Source: Flavobacterium hibernum
GTDB taxonomy: Bacteria; Bacteroidota; Bacteroidia; Flavobacteriales; Flavobacteriaceae
DNA: 64,000 bases
Assembly: GCF_000832125.1 (NCBI RefSeq)
Contig: NZ_JPRK01000013.1
Coordinates: 1 to 64,000, forward strand
Direction: 5' to 3'
The notes under the pieces were generated by a model that was not told the origin of the DNA, did no database searches, and saw nothing but the letters and a program-made list of their open reading frames with translations. A program made the translations under genes and the position numbers. Shown here piece by piece: positions 53,325 to 62,683 of this stretch. Numbering within the stretch: the first letter of the stretch is position 1; the number at the start of each line of letters is the position of its first letter.

Positions 53325-54776
53325 TTAAATAGCTTTAAGGTTTTTGACGGCAAATCGAATGAAAATAAACAGCAATACAATCCATAGAAAAATAGAGAGA
53401 ATAGACACGATTTCGGATTTTAAAACGTCCCAAATTTCTTTTGGTTCATAATGAAACTCTTCAACATCTGCCCAATGTTCTTTGTCAATAGTTAGAGGTT
53501 TATCGTTTGGCGCTGGCTTTTTATTACTAATGAATTTTACTTGCAAAGCATTCATTTTTTGCGCCATATTGTAGCGATAATTTTCGGCTTGTTTCTGAAA
53601 ATCGATATACGAATCATAATCGGTATTCGATAATCCCATCGATAAGTTTTTGATGGCGATATAAGGATTTACAAAAGAAATGATTTTCGAAAATCTATTT
53701 TGTTTTTCATAAACCTGAAGTAATTTTTCTAAATGCTGATTGTAGATTTTAGAACTTATTTTTTCGCCTTCGGTCATAATAAAACCAGAATAATTGAACG
53801 GTAGTTTTTGTACTGAATCGACTTTGTAAACTCGTAAAAGTGAATCTTTTATCGCTTTATAATGCAAATCGTTTGGGTTATGACTGTCTCCTTGTTTCAA
53901 AATATCTTTTTCGATGTCACTTTGAAACTGAATTTTTGATGGTGCTTCGTAAATATATGCTCCAATTGCCTGCGTAGTTCGTGGCAAAATGATGGTAAAA
54001 ACCAACCAAATACCTATTAGTGAAATCAACGCTTTTTTTGATGTTTTGCTTGACGCCGAAATTAGAACGGCAATCACGCAAAAGAAGATCAGATAGATAA
54101 AATGAAATAGAATAAACAAGCTCATTTTGATGGTTTCATCGGGTGTAATCGAAAAATTTTGAAGCAATAACCAAATAAAAACCAATACTATAATGGTTGG
54201 AACAAAAAGTAACATGATAACGCTTGCAATGCCTAAAATTTTACCCGTTAAGAGCTGTTTCCAACTAATTCCCTGACTTAATAATAGTTTTAGCGTTCCG
54301 TTTTCCCTTTCGGCCGCGACCGCATTAAAACCTAGAAAAAAGATTAATAAGGGCAATAGAATTTGCAAAACCATAGCAATGCTAATTTCTCCAAATCGTA
54401 ACATACTGTTGGAGAATCCGGCCTCAGAAAAATTGGCTGTATTTTGTTTGTGCGCTTCGAGAAAAATGGCATTCCCGAAAAAAGGTTCCATACCAAACTC
54501 AAAAACGCTTAAAGGTGTACTTTTTCTAAACGCAAAATTGCCGTAGTGCGCCATTCTATGCGGATTTTTGTCTGGATTTTTTAACCAGTCTTCACGAGAT
54601 TCGTGTTGGTATTTTTCGCTTGTTTCGTTTTGGTTCGTATAATTTTCCCAACCTGAAAATGCTGCGTAAAGTAAAATAAGACCAATGAAAAGCGTAATGA
54701 TAAAAACAGCCGTATTTTTAAAAACGGAATTTTTTAAATGTTTGGCTATTAAAATTTCGGTGTGTAATGATTTCAT
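53325..54776 (-). CDS. ABC-2 type permease with DUF3526 (copy 1)
   Basis: A 483-residue membrane protein with the same plan as the gene after it: TM near 22-42, a long periplasmic loop, then helices near 155-180, 205-225, 235-255 and 265-285, a second loop with KIISFVNPYIAIKNLSMGLSNTDYDSYIDFQKQAENYRYNMAQKMN, and a last helix. Lengths and loops match DUF3526. It starts 7 bp after the TonB receptor stop. It probably pairs with the downstream permease and uses the ATPase at 57092. Confidence 0.85.
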   Translation of the reverse strand: MKSLHTEILIAKHLKNSVFKNTAVFIITLFIGLILLYAAFSGWENYTNQNETSEKYQHESREDWLKNPDKNPHRMAHYGNFAFRKSTPLSVFEFGMEPFFGNAIFLEAHKQNTANFSEAGFSNSMLRFGEISIAMVLQILLPLLIFFLGFNAVAAERENGTLKLLLSQGISWKQLLTGKILGIASVIMLLFVPTIIVLVFIWLLLQNFSITPDETIKMSLFILFHFIYLIFFCVIAVLISASSKTSKKALISLIGIWLVFTIILPRTTQAIGAYIYEAPSKIQFQSDIEKDILKQGDSHNPNDLHYKAIKDSLLRVYKVDSVQKLPFNYSGFIMTEGEKISSKIYNQHLEKLLQVYEKQNRFSKIISFVNPYIAIKNLSMGLSNTDYDSYIDFQKQAENYRYNMAQKMNALQVKFISNKKPAPNDKPLTIDKEHWADVEEFHYEPKEIWDVLKSEIVSILSIFLWIVLLFIFIRFAVKNLKAI

Positions 54777-54782
54777 ACCAAA

Positions 54783-57077
54783 TTAAAATTTATAGGTTAC
54801 TGTAAGGCTGAAATTTCTTGGTGCTCCCGGAAACAATCGCAAATAATTTTGTGCACCCAACCAATACGTTTTGTTGAATAAATTACCTGCATTTAAAGCA
54901 ATTTGCATATTGCTTTTGTTGGGTTTGTAATATACAGCGGCATCAAAAACAGTGAAATCAGGAAGTGTAAAGGCTCTTGTAAACCAAGGCACTTTGCTGC
55001 TTTGATATTGCATCCCGAAACCAACTCCTAAATCCTTCAAACCTGAATCTGAATTAAAATTGTAACGCGTCCATAAATTGGCGCTGTTTTTTGGTGTATT
55101 TTGTTTTCGCGCACCAATTAATGATGCATCACGATCGTTGGTAATTTTGGCATCAATGTAACTATACGAAGCATTTATTTGCCAATCGGCTGTGATGTAG
55201 CCTGCTAAATCGCACTCAAAACCGCGGCTTCTTTCAGCTCCGCGTGTGACCAATAAATCAGGATTTACAGGATCATTGGCATTCATTAAAATATTACGCT
55301 GATTAATTTCGTAAACCGCAGCGTTAAAGTTGATAGCATTGTTAAAAAAAGTGGCTTTTAAACCTATTTCTTTCAGATTGCTTTCGAGCGGATCAAACAA
55401 ACTTCCGGCAGGCAAAGTACCTGTTTGTGGCATTAAAGTTACGGTGTTCGATTGTGGCTGATACCCTTCGAGATAAGTTGTATAAACATTTATTTGATTG
55501 TTGATTGCATAGGTTATACCCACGCGTGGCAACAATGCCGATTTCTTGACTGTTAGCTCCTTATTAGTTTCGTAATTGCTAATATCTTCAAACCATTCGT
55601 TTCGTAAACCCAGTAAAACGGTAAATCTTTCCCACTGAATTTGATCTTGAATATAAATAGCATTTGTAGTTGTTAATGCCGATGGTAAGGCTGTTCTAAC
55701 ATTCAATGTGTAATCGTCTGGACTGGTTAAGGTGTACGTGGGATTATTCAAGTTGAAATAATTAACGTTTGGTTTTGGTAACAAAACGCCATCAATTGTT
55801 GTCGTTTGATAGTTTGCCGTGTTTGCAGGAACAAAAGTACTGGCAACAGTTCCGTCTTTCAATAAATAACCTCTCGCTGCATTTTGTCCGCCGCCTTTTG
55901 TTTTATTCCAACTGCTTAAATCGTAACCAACCAATAATTTGTGTTTGATTTTTGCTGTTTTTAAATCGAAATTAAAATAGGTACTCAAATTATCTACATC
56001 CCAATATTGCTGACGTTGTACAAACTGCATCATGGCTAAACTGGTAACGGGCTGATTGTTCATATCGACCGCAAAACCATTTGTGGTTCTGTGTTCTTGT
56101 AAATTCTCGGTCCAGGATTGTTTCATATATTGTGCATTAAATCCTATTTTAGAACTGAATTTATGAGCAAAACTGGTTGTGAAAATCATTTCTTTCGATT
56201 TAAAGAAATCACTTGGAGCGCCTAAATTCAGACTAATTGGTGTTTTGTTTAAATCAGTAACACCTGCCACCGCACCAAAAATGGGTTGCCCGCGATCAAG
56301 CGTTCCCGTCATGTCGCTCAAAATCAATTCAGTATTAATAGCTGTTTTTTCATTTGGGATATAGCTAAACGAGGGAGAAATCAAAAAAGACTTATTACCT
56401 ACTAAATCACGAAACGATTTTGCTTGTTGATACGCTCCGTTTACACGATATAACAACGTTTTTGATTTGTTAAGAGGACCAGTAAAATCAAGAGTTCCGC
56501 GAAAAGTACTAAAACTTCCCACACTCATACTCACTTCTTTTCGATCTACCGCCAAAGGTTTTTTAGTAACTAAATTGATGCTTCCGCCTGGATCTACAGA
56601 CGAGAATGTCGCGCTCGAAGGTCCTTTGATTACTTCGATACGTTCAATATTATTCGTTAAAGGCTGTAAAAAGTAATATTGGCGTGTACGCATTCCGTTA
56701 ATAATTTGACCTTCTTCGTTTTGACTAATACCTCGAATCGTGTATTGATTGTAATAACTTGCGGGAATCACGCCACTTGCCATTTTTACGGCATCGGCAA
56801 GATAAAACGCTCCTTTATCTGCAATTAATTCTTTGGTAATTGTCGAGATAGATTGCGGAATATCTTTGTTTAATGCTGCCGTTTTGGTTGCTGCAAACGA
56901 ATAATCGCTGTTGTATTTTTTAGTCGAACGACCTACAATTTCTACCGTTTGCAATTCGTTTCTTGCCATTTTTACAGAATCCTGAGCGATGCTGTCTTTA
57001 ACTTTTTTAGTGCTATTTTGCGATTGTACGCATTGTGTACCCGTTACTAAAAGTAAAAAGGGAAGTAAATGTTTCAT
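54783..57077 (-). CDS. TonB-dependent siderophore-type receptor
   Basis: A 764-residue outer-membrane receptor. The signal peptide is followed directly by a TonB-box-like ELQTVEIVGR, then the plug with KDIPQSISTITKELI, GVIPASYYNQYTIRGISQ and ERIEVIKGPSSATFSSVDPGGSINLVTKKPL. The barrel ends FPGAPRNFSLTVTYKF with the terminal Phe. The plug resembles FhuA/FpvA-type siderophore receptors. Unlike most receptors it sits in an operon with an ABC ATPase and two DUF3526 permeases. The ligand is unknown; iron or copper chelates are possible. Confidence 0.9.
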   Translation of the reverse strand: MKHLLPFLLLVTGTQCVQSQNSTKKVKDSIAQDSVKMARNELQTVEIVGRSTKKYNSDYSFAATKTAALNKDIPQSISTITKELIADKGAFYLADAVKMASGVIPASYYNQYTIRGISQNEEGQIINGMRTRQYYFLQPLTNNIERIEVIKGPSSATFSSVDPGGSINLVTKKPLAVDRKEVSMSVGSFSTFRGTLDFTGPLNKSKTLLYRVNGAYQQAKSFRDLVGNKSFLISPSFSYIPNEKTAINTELILSDMTGTLDRGQPIFGAVAGVTDLNKTPISLNLGAPSDFFKSKEMIFTTSFAHKFSSKIGFNAQYMKQSWTENLQEHRTTNGFAVDMNNQPVTSLAMMQFVQRQQYWDVDNLSTYFNFDLKTAKIKHKLLVGYDLSSWNKTKGGGQNAARGYLLKDGTVASTFVPANTANYQTTTIDGVLLPKPNVNYFNLNNPTYTLTSPDDYTLNVRTALPSALTTTNAIYIQDQIQWERFTVLLGLRNEWFEDISNYETNKELTVKKSALLPRVGITYAINNQINVYTTYLEGYQPQSNTVTLMPQTGTLPAGSLFDPLESNLKEIGLKATFFNNAINFNAAVYEINQRNILMNANDPVNPDLLVTRGAERSRGFECDLAGYITADWQINASYSYIDAKITNDRDASLIGARKQNTPKNSANLWTRYNFNSDSGLKDLGVGFGMQYQSSKVPWFTRAFTLPDFTVFDAAVYYKPNKSNMQIALNAGNLFNKTYWLGAQNYLRLFPGAPRNFSLTVTYKF

Positions 57078-57091
57078 TTTTCTATTTCCTT

Positions 57092-57787
57092 TTATACGGT
57101 TTGTAAATACAAATCTTCAAGCTCGTTTGCTGAGATTTTATCTGCTTCGATTACTGTTACCAAGTTGCCTTGTTTCATGATTCCAATGTGCGAAGCGACC
57201 TCTCTGGCTCTGAAAATATCGTGGGTTGCCATTAAAATTGCCGTTCCGTCTGCCGAAAGTTCTTTCAGAATTTGCGAAAACTCGTTGGAAGCTTTAGGAT
57301 CTAAACCGCTCGTAGGTTCATCTAATAAAAGGACTTTTGCTTTTTTGGCAACTGCAATAGCAATTCCTACTTTTTGACGCATTCCTTTAGAGTAGCCACC
57401 CAAATTTTGGTCGTGTGCTTTTGTTTGCAATCCTGCTTTACTAAGAAAATAAGTCAATTCTCCTTTTGAATATTTAAATCCTGCCAGAGACGAGAAGAAT
57501 TTTAAGTTTTCTACACCTGTTAAATTTGGATACAACATTACTGTTTCTGGAATATATGCTACATATTTTTTGGTTTCCTGTGCGTTATCAATCACAGAGA
57601 TATCATTGATTTTTAGTTCTCCCGCAGTTGGTTCAATAAAGCCTAAAAATAGATTTATAGTTGTGGTTTTTCCCGCGCCATTTTGACCTAATAGTGCAAA
57701 GATTTCGCCTTCTTTAATAGTTAAGTTTAATTTATTCAACGCGATATGATCGCCATATTTTTTGGTCAGATTTTTTGCTATAAGCAT
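57092..57787 (-). CDS. ABC transporter ATP-binding protein
   Basis: A 231-residue ATPase. Walker A is GQNGAGKT (34-41), the signature GGYSKGMRQK, Walker B VLLLDEPTSGLD and the switch His in ATHD. It fits ABC-2 type exporters and pairs with the two DUF3526 permeases downstream, with the receptor between (14-bp gap). It starts the core of the unit; a TCTCAG array lies upstream. Confidence 0.93.
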   Translation of the reverse strand: MLIAKNLTKKYGDHIALNKLNLTIKEGEIFALLGQNGAGKTTTINLFLGFIEPTAGELKINDISVIDNAQETKKYVAYIPETVMLYPNLTGVENLKFFSSLAGFKYSKGELTYFLSKAGLQTKAHDQNLGGYSKGMRQKVGIAIAVAKKAKVLLLDEPTSGLDPKASNEFSQILKELSADGTAILMATHDIFRAREVASHIGIMKQGNLVTVIEADKISANELEDLYLQTV

Positions 57788-57811
57788 AGTTTTGTGTATT
57801 TGGATTTTTTT

Positions 57812-57876
57812 TAAGTTTTCAGTCTCGGTTTTTAGTTTCAGTCTCAGTCTCAGTCTCAGTTTTTGGTCTGAGGTTT
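57812..57876. repeat. TCTCAG/TTTCAG repeat array (second copy)
   Basis: Units of TCTCAG, TTTCAGTC and TTTTTAGTTTCAG like those at 43195-43498. The rest of the 57788-58118 gap is AT-rich, and I see no gene in it. Confidence 0.75.
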
Positions 57877-58118
57877 GGTTGATTTTTGAGATGTGGACGA
57901 CTTTAGAATTTGAGTAAGGGGAATGGATAGTTTACTACAGTTTTGTAGAAAATCTGTATTAGAATTTTAAAAACAAGAATATTTTTTTAGAGTAATATCT
58001 ATTACAATTTCTGTTTAAAGAAAACTGCTTTAGATAAAACCACAAATAAGATGTCCTTTAGCCAATTGAAAATAGGCTATAGGTGTTTCTAATTTTTAGA
58101 AAATAAAAATGTAGTAAA

Positions 58119-58469
58119 CTAAACTAAAGTAGGAGGTGCTCTAAGAGCGAAAAGACTGCCTTTGAAAAAGTTTGAAGCGACTTTTGTATAAAAGAAAACA
58201 TAAGAAGTTTCAAAATTTACTTTATGAAAGGATAAAGTTTGGAATGCACTTGGGATAAAAGTGCTAAAAGCAAAGTGACAAACGTGACAATTGCTATCTA
58301 CAGAATGGCTGTGTGTAATTTGGTTTTGACCATCAACATAATGATGATCACAATGTTTTTGGTATAATTGTTTGTAAAGATGCTCGTAAGAGTGAACCGT
58401 CTGAAACAGCATTGCGAACAATACGGTTAAAGACATAAAAAAATTAATTAAGATAATTTTCTTTTTCAT
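58119..58469 (-). CDS. small secreted His/Cys protein, DUF2946-like
   Basis: A 116-residue protein with an N-terminal signal or membrane segment (IILINFFMSLTVLFAMLFQTVHS). It carries many possible metal ligands: YEHLYKQLYQKHCDHHY, THSHSVDSNCHVCHFAF. It ends LFALRAPPTLV, a RAPP/RGPP tail I recall from flavobacterial and DUF2946-type proteins encoded beside TonB receptors. It may chaperone copper, iron or another metal to the transport system downstream. A TATATTTG -7 box lies about 65 bp upstream. Confidence 0.75.
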   Translation of the reverse strand: MKKKIILINFFMSLTVLFAMLFQTVHSYEHLYKQLYQKHCDHHYVDGQNQITHSHSVDSNCHVCHFAFSTFIPSAFQTLSFHKVNFETSYVFFYTKVASNFFKGSLFALRAPPTLV

Positions 58470-58533
58470 TCTTGTTTTGGAAATCAGCGCGCTTAGCGGA
58501 CTTTGTGGTTTATTAACTAACGCAACTTTGTTG

Positions 58534-58541
58534 CAAATATA
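58534..58541 (-). promoter_or_regulatory. candidate -7 box (TATATTTG)
   Basis: Reads TATATTTG on the minus strand, matching TAnnTTTG, 65 bp before the start of the small His/Cys gene. No good -33 TTG is seen at 17-23 bp. Confidence 0.4.
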
Positions 58542-58913
58542 GGTTTCTTATTTATAAACACACTAAAATTTGATGTTATTTTTAAATTATAAATATAAAA
58601 TTTGTAACAATTTCATTCCTTGAAAATTAAGTTTTATAAGTGCATAGTATAAAAGAGAACTTGTTTTTAAAGAATTGCAATTTTTCAATTTTTATTGACG
58701 CTTATAATATTTTCACATTATTATTCTTGTTAAGAAGACTTTATATTGTTATAAAACTCCGTAATCGTTAGTTGCCCTGTTGTAATATTCCTATTTTTAC
58801 TAATAGAGGATCATTATCTGCTTAGATAATAATTGAATTTTTGGTTTGACATTAATTTTAAAATGATGTCAATTTTCTATTAACGAGCGTTCTGCTCAGT
58901 AAAAAAATAAATT
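58542..58913. other. AT-rich intergenic region between divergent genes
   Basis: No gene, RNA or clear operator seen in this stretch upstream of the DapB-like gene. A short hairpin-prone TTATCTGCTTAGATAA (58814-58829) is the only notable structure. Confidence 0.4.
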
Positions 58914-59663
58914 ATGAAAATAGGATTAATCGGATTCGGGAAGACTGGAAAATCTGTAGCTTCAATTCTACTAGAAAACAAGAAATTTTGCTTGGAATGG
59001 GTTTTAAGACAAAGTACTGTTTTAGAACATAGATCTGTTCCGGAATTTTTCGGGATTCAGTCAGATGAACCTGGGTTAATTTACTCTAGTTCCAAAACAA
59101 CAATAGAAGAATTGTTAAACAAACATCCTGTTGATGTGATTATTGATTTTTCATCCAGTGATGGTATTTATACTTATGGAGAAATTGCAGCTAAAAGAAA
59201 GGTTAAGATTATATCAGCCATTTCACATTATAAAGAGAAGGAATTGCAATTGCTAAAAAAATTGGCGCATAATACGACTGTGTTTTGGTCGCCTAATATT
59301 ACTCTTGGTGTAAATTATTTGCTTTTTGCTGCTAAATTCTTGAAGAAAATTGCTCCTTGGGTTGATATTGAAGTCAATGAAGAGCATTTTAAAAAGAAAG
59401 AAGGAACTTCTGGAACAGCCGTTAAAATTGCCGAAGCCTTAGATATCGATAAAAAAGATATTAACTCGGTAAGGGCAGGAGGAATTGTTGGAAAGCACGA
59501 GGTTATATTTGGGTTTCCGTATCAAACGGTTCGATTAATTCACGAATCTATTTCAAGAGAAGCATTTGGAAACGGAGTTGTTTTTGTTGCCGAGAATCTG
59601 GAACATAAACAAAAAGGATTGTATAATTTTGAAGATATTCTAACGCCTTATTTTGCGGTGTAA
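58914..59663 (+). CDS. divergent DapB-like dihydrodipicolinate reductase homologue
   Basis: A 249-residue protein with the DapB fold pattern: NAD(P)-binding IGLIGFGKTGKSVASILLE at the N-terminus, DVIIDFSS near 77-84, SPNITLGVN near 126-134, and the substrate loop NEEHFKKKEGTSGTAV. The canonical loop is E-x-HH-x-x-K-x-DAPSGTA. Here the first catalytic His is replaced by Glu and DAP by EGT; the second His and the Lys are kept. True DapB function in lysine synthesis is therefore doubtful; a related imine or ketone reductase is possible. A terminator follows. Confidence 0.75.
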   Translation: MKIGLIGFGKTGKSVASILLENKKFCLEWVLRQSTVLEHRSVPEFFGIQSDEPGLIYSSSKTTIEELLNKHPVDVIIDFSSSDGIYTYGEIAAKRKVKIISAISHYKEKELQLLKKLAHNTTVFWSPNITLGVNYLLFAAKFLKKIAPWVDIEVNEEHFKKKEGTSGTAVKIAEALDIDKKDINSVRAGGIVGKHEVIFGFPYQTVRLIHESISREAFGNGVVFVAENLEHKQKGLYNFEDILTPYFAV

Positions 59664-59730
59664 TTTAAGTTTCTAAAAAAGAATTTTGAATTAATCTCGC
59701 AAAGTCGCAAAGTTTTTTTATTTAATATCG

Positions 59731-59763
59731 AAACCCGACAGGTTTTAAAAACCTGTCGGGTTT
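59731..59763. terminator. bidirectional terminator, AAACCCGACAGG family
   Basis: AAACCCGACAGGTTT pairs with AAACCTGTCGGGTTT. Lies between convergent DapB-like and sdhB genes. Confidence 0.85.
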
Positions 59764-59815
59764 ACTTTGTGTTTAAGCTCTGCGAATTAGCGGCTTTGCG
59801 TGATTTTTTATAATA

Positions 59816-60562
59816 TTACTTTCTAAAAATCACTGCTTTACTGTATTCCGCATTCATTTTTGCGATTGAAAGAATTGAAATTCCTTGTGGACATTCAATT
59901 TCGCAGGCTCTTGTATCAGAGCAATTTCCAAAACCTTCAGCATCCATTTGTTCAACCATTGTTAAAACTCTTTTTGAAGCTTCAACTTTTCCTTGAGGAA
60001 GCAAAGCCAAGTGTGTGATTTTTGCACCAACAAACAAGGCAGCACTAGCATTTTTGCAAGTTGCAACACAGGCACCGCATCCTATGCAAGCTGCGGCATC
60101 AAAAGAAGCTTCGGCAGTTTCGTACGATATTGGAATTGTATTTGCTTCGGGCGCCTGACCTGTTGAAACTCCGATAAATCCGCCGGCTTCAATAATAGAA
60201 TCAAAAGCAGATCGATCAATTTTTAAATCTCTTAAAACAGGAAATGCTTTGGCGCGAAAGGGCTCAATATAAATGGTGTCTCCATCTTTAAAACTTCTCA
60301 TATGAAGCTGACAAGTTGTGGTGTTCTTTAAAGGTCCGTGTGCTCTTCCATCTATCATAACGCCACATTGACCACAAATTCCTTCTCTGCAATCGTGATC
60401 AAATTCGATAACACGTTCTCTTTTTTGAATTAACGATTCGTTCAAAAGATCCAGCATTTCCAGAAACGACATATGTTCTGAAACTCCGTCAATTTCATAA
60501 TTTACCATTTCTCCTTTTGAAGAAGTATTAAGTTGTCGCCATATTTTAAGATATAATTTCAT
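59816..60562 (-). CDS. sdhB: succinate dehydrogenase/fumarate reductase iron-sulfur subunit
   Basis: A 248-residue subunit with all three cluster motifs: CREGICGQCG and the later Cys for 2Fe-2S, CIGCGACVATC for 4Fe-4S and CSDTRACEIECPQGI for 3Fe-4S. It passes electrons from the flavoprotein to quinone through a membrane anchor. It lies 95 bp after sdhA in the same direction. The usual cytochrome b subunit gene is not beside the pair, so the anchor must be encoded elsewhere or this is a second, soluble copy. Confidence 0.92.
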   Translation of the reverse strand: MKLYLKIWRQLNTSSKGEMVNYEIDGVSEHMSFLEMLDLLNESLIQKRERVIEFDHDCREGICGQCGVMIDGRAHGPLKNTTTCQLHMRSFKDGDTIYIEPFRAKAFPVLRDLKIDRSAFDSIIEAGGFIGVSTGQAPEANTIPISYETAEASFDAAACIGCGACVATCKNASAALFVGAKITHLALLPQGKVEASKRVLTMVEQMDAEGFGNCSDTRACEIECPQGISILSIAKMNAEYSKAVIFRK

Positions 60563-60657
60563 AGGTAATTATTAATTATAAATTGTTAATTATGAATTGT
60601 TTGTAGGTTGTGAAATTGAGTTTTATGGATTGTTAATTAATAATTAACGATCAACAA
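60563..60657. repeat. AT-rich TTAATTATnAATTGT inverted repeats
   Basis: Fills the sdhA-sdhB gap with repeated AATTGTTAATTA-type sequence in both orientations. It may affect mRNA stability; no coding. Confidence 0.5.
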
Positions 60658-62568
60658 TTATTTGTAACTTCTTACCGCCAGTTCAACAGATTCAAATACA
60701 AGAGGTTCTTTGTGTAATTCAGGTTTATGTCCTTTTCCTTTCCATTCCCAAGCCGAAACGTAACAGAAATCAGTATCATTTCGAACAGCTTCACCATCGG
60801 CAGTTTGATATTCTTCTCTAAAGTGTGCACCGCAAGATTCTTCTCTCTGCAAAGCATCATAGCACATTAATTCAGCTAGTTCCATATAATCGGCGATTCG
60901 GCCGGCTTTTTCTAATTCGCTATTTAATGCGTCATCTCCCGTTATGAGTAAATCTTTCTCGAAAGATTCCTTTAGTAATTTGATTTCCTTTAAAGCTTCC
61001 TCTAATTTTTCTTTACTTCTGGAAAGCCCACATTTTTCATAAAGCAATCGTCCAATTTTTTTATGAAAATAATCAGTTGAAAGTGTTCCTTTACTATTTA
61101 AAAATCGATCTAATTGAGCTCTTACAGCTTTTTCGGCTTCATCAAAAGCAGGATGCAAAATATCATTTTTTGGAGCATTTAATTCGCCTGCCAAATAATT
61201 TGGAATTGTATAAGGCGCAATAAAATAGCCGTCTACACAAGCCTGAAGCAAAGAATTAGCACCTAATCGATTAGCGCCATGATCGGCAAAATTAGCTTCG
61301 CCTAAGGCAAATAACCCAGGAATAGAAGTCATTAATTCATAATCGACCCAAAGTCCACCCATTGTAAAATGCGCAGATGGGGATATGAGCATAGGTTCTT
61401 TGTAAGCATTGATTCCTGTAATTTTTTCGTACATGGCAAAAAGATTACTGTATTTGGCTTCAATTTTGTCTTTTCCCTGTGATTTAATGGCATCAGAAAA
61501 ATCAAGGTAAATGGCATTTTTCATTGGACCAACGCCATGTCCGGCGTCAATTCTTTCTTTTGCTGCTCTGGATGAAATATCTCGAGGAGCAAGATTTCCA
61601 AAAGATGGATATTTTCTTTCTAGATAATAGTCTCGTTCTTCTTCTGGAATTATATTTGGATTTCGGTCGTCCTTAGCGGTTTTAGGAACCCAGATTCGTC
61701 CGTCATTTCGCAAGGATTCAGACATTAAAGTCAATTTTGATTGATTTTCTCCGTGTTGCGGAAGTGAAGTAGGGTGAAACTGAATCCAGCTTACTCCGGC
61801 CATATAAGCTCCTTTTTTATGTGCTCTCCATATTGCCGAACTGTTACAACCCATGGCTAATGTAGAAAGATAATATACTTTTCCGTAACCTCCCGAAGCC
61901 AGTACTACAGCATCGGCAACGTGACGTTCTAGTTCTCCGGTTTCTAGATTTCGGGCAATAATTCCTTTTGCTTTTCCGTCAATCACAACTAATTCCAGCA
62001 TTTCATGGCGTGTATGCATAATCACTTTTCCTAATGAAACCTGACGTAATAATCCTTGATAAGCACCAAGTAAAAGTTGTTGACCTGTTTGCCCGCGAGC
62101 ATAAAATGTTCTGGAAACTTGAACACCACCAAAAGATCTGTTATTAAGATATCCTGCATATTCTCGCGCAAAAGGAACGCCTTGCGCAACAGCCTGATCA
62201 ATTAAATGTGCAGAACATTCTGCAAGACGGTAAACATTGGCTTCACGAGATCTAAAATCGCCACCTTTAATGGTATCGTAAAACATCCTGAAAGTACTAT
62301 CACCATCGTTTTTGTAATTTTTAGCGGCATTAACACCTCCTTGGGCAGCCACAGAATGTGCTCTTCGGGCAGAATCCTGAAAACAAAATGATTTGATATT
62401 ATAACCTTGTTCCGCCAATGATGCAGCGCACGAAGCACCTGCAAGACCAGTTCCTACAACTATAATGTTTAATTTTTTTCGATTAGCGGGATTTACGAGT
62501 TTAGCTTTAGCTTTATAATTACTCCATTTTTCAGCAAGTGGACCATCGGGTATTTTTGAGTCTATCAT
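60658..62568 (-). CDS. sdhA: succinate dehydrogenase/fumarate reductase flavoprotein subunit
   Basis: A 636-residue flavoprotein. FAD-binding GTGLAGASCAASLAEQG is near 38-54, and the covalent-FAD His lies in RRAHSVAAQGGVNAAKN. The catalytic region has HPTSLPQHGENQSKL and LMSESLRNDGRIWVP, with substrate Arg. The Bacteroidota SdhA pattern is clear, but the protein is some 30 residues shorter than the usual copy I recall (about 669). The start at 62568 gives the normal N-terminus MIDSKIPDGPLAEKW. The paired sdhB follows; no sdhC gene precedes it. Confidence 0.92.
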   Translation of the reverse strand: MIDSKIPDGPLAEKWSNYKAKAKLVNPANRKKLNIIVVGTGLAGASCAASLAEQGYNIKSFCFQDSARRAHSVAAQGGVNAAKNYKNDGDSTFRMFYDTIKGGDFRSREANVYRLAECSAHLIDQAVAQGVPFAREYAGYLNNRSFGGVQVSRTFYARGQTGQQLLLGAYQGLLRQVSLGKVIMHTRHEMLELVVIDGKAKGIIARNLETGELERHVADAVVLASGGYGKVYYLSTLAMGCNSSAIWRAHKKGAYMAGVSWIQFHPTSLPQHGENQSKLTLMSESLRNDGRIWVPKTAKDDRNPNIIPEEERDYYLERKYPSFGNLAPRDISSRAAKERIDAGHGVGPMKNAIYLDFSDAIKSQGKDKIEAKYSNLFAMYEKITGINAYKEPMLISPSAHFTMGGLWVDYELMTSIPGLFALGEANFADHGANRLGANSLLQACVDGYFIAPYTIPNYLAGELNAPKNDILHPAFDEAEKAVRAQLDRFLNSKGTLSTDYFHKKIGRLLYEKCGLSRSKEKLEEALKEIKLLKESFEKDLLITGDDALNSELEKAGRIADYMELAELMCYDALQREESCGAHFREEYQTADGEAVRNDTDFCYVSAWEWKGKGHKPELHKEPLVFESVELAVRSYK

Positions 62569-62683
62569 TTTTATTTTATTTAAAATGAATTCGATAAAAT
62601 TATTAGAAACCTAGATTTTAAGAAGTTCTAATTTACTACAAAAAAATGACTTTTGCCTTACTAAAAAATGATTTTATTGGTGT

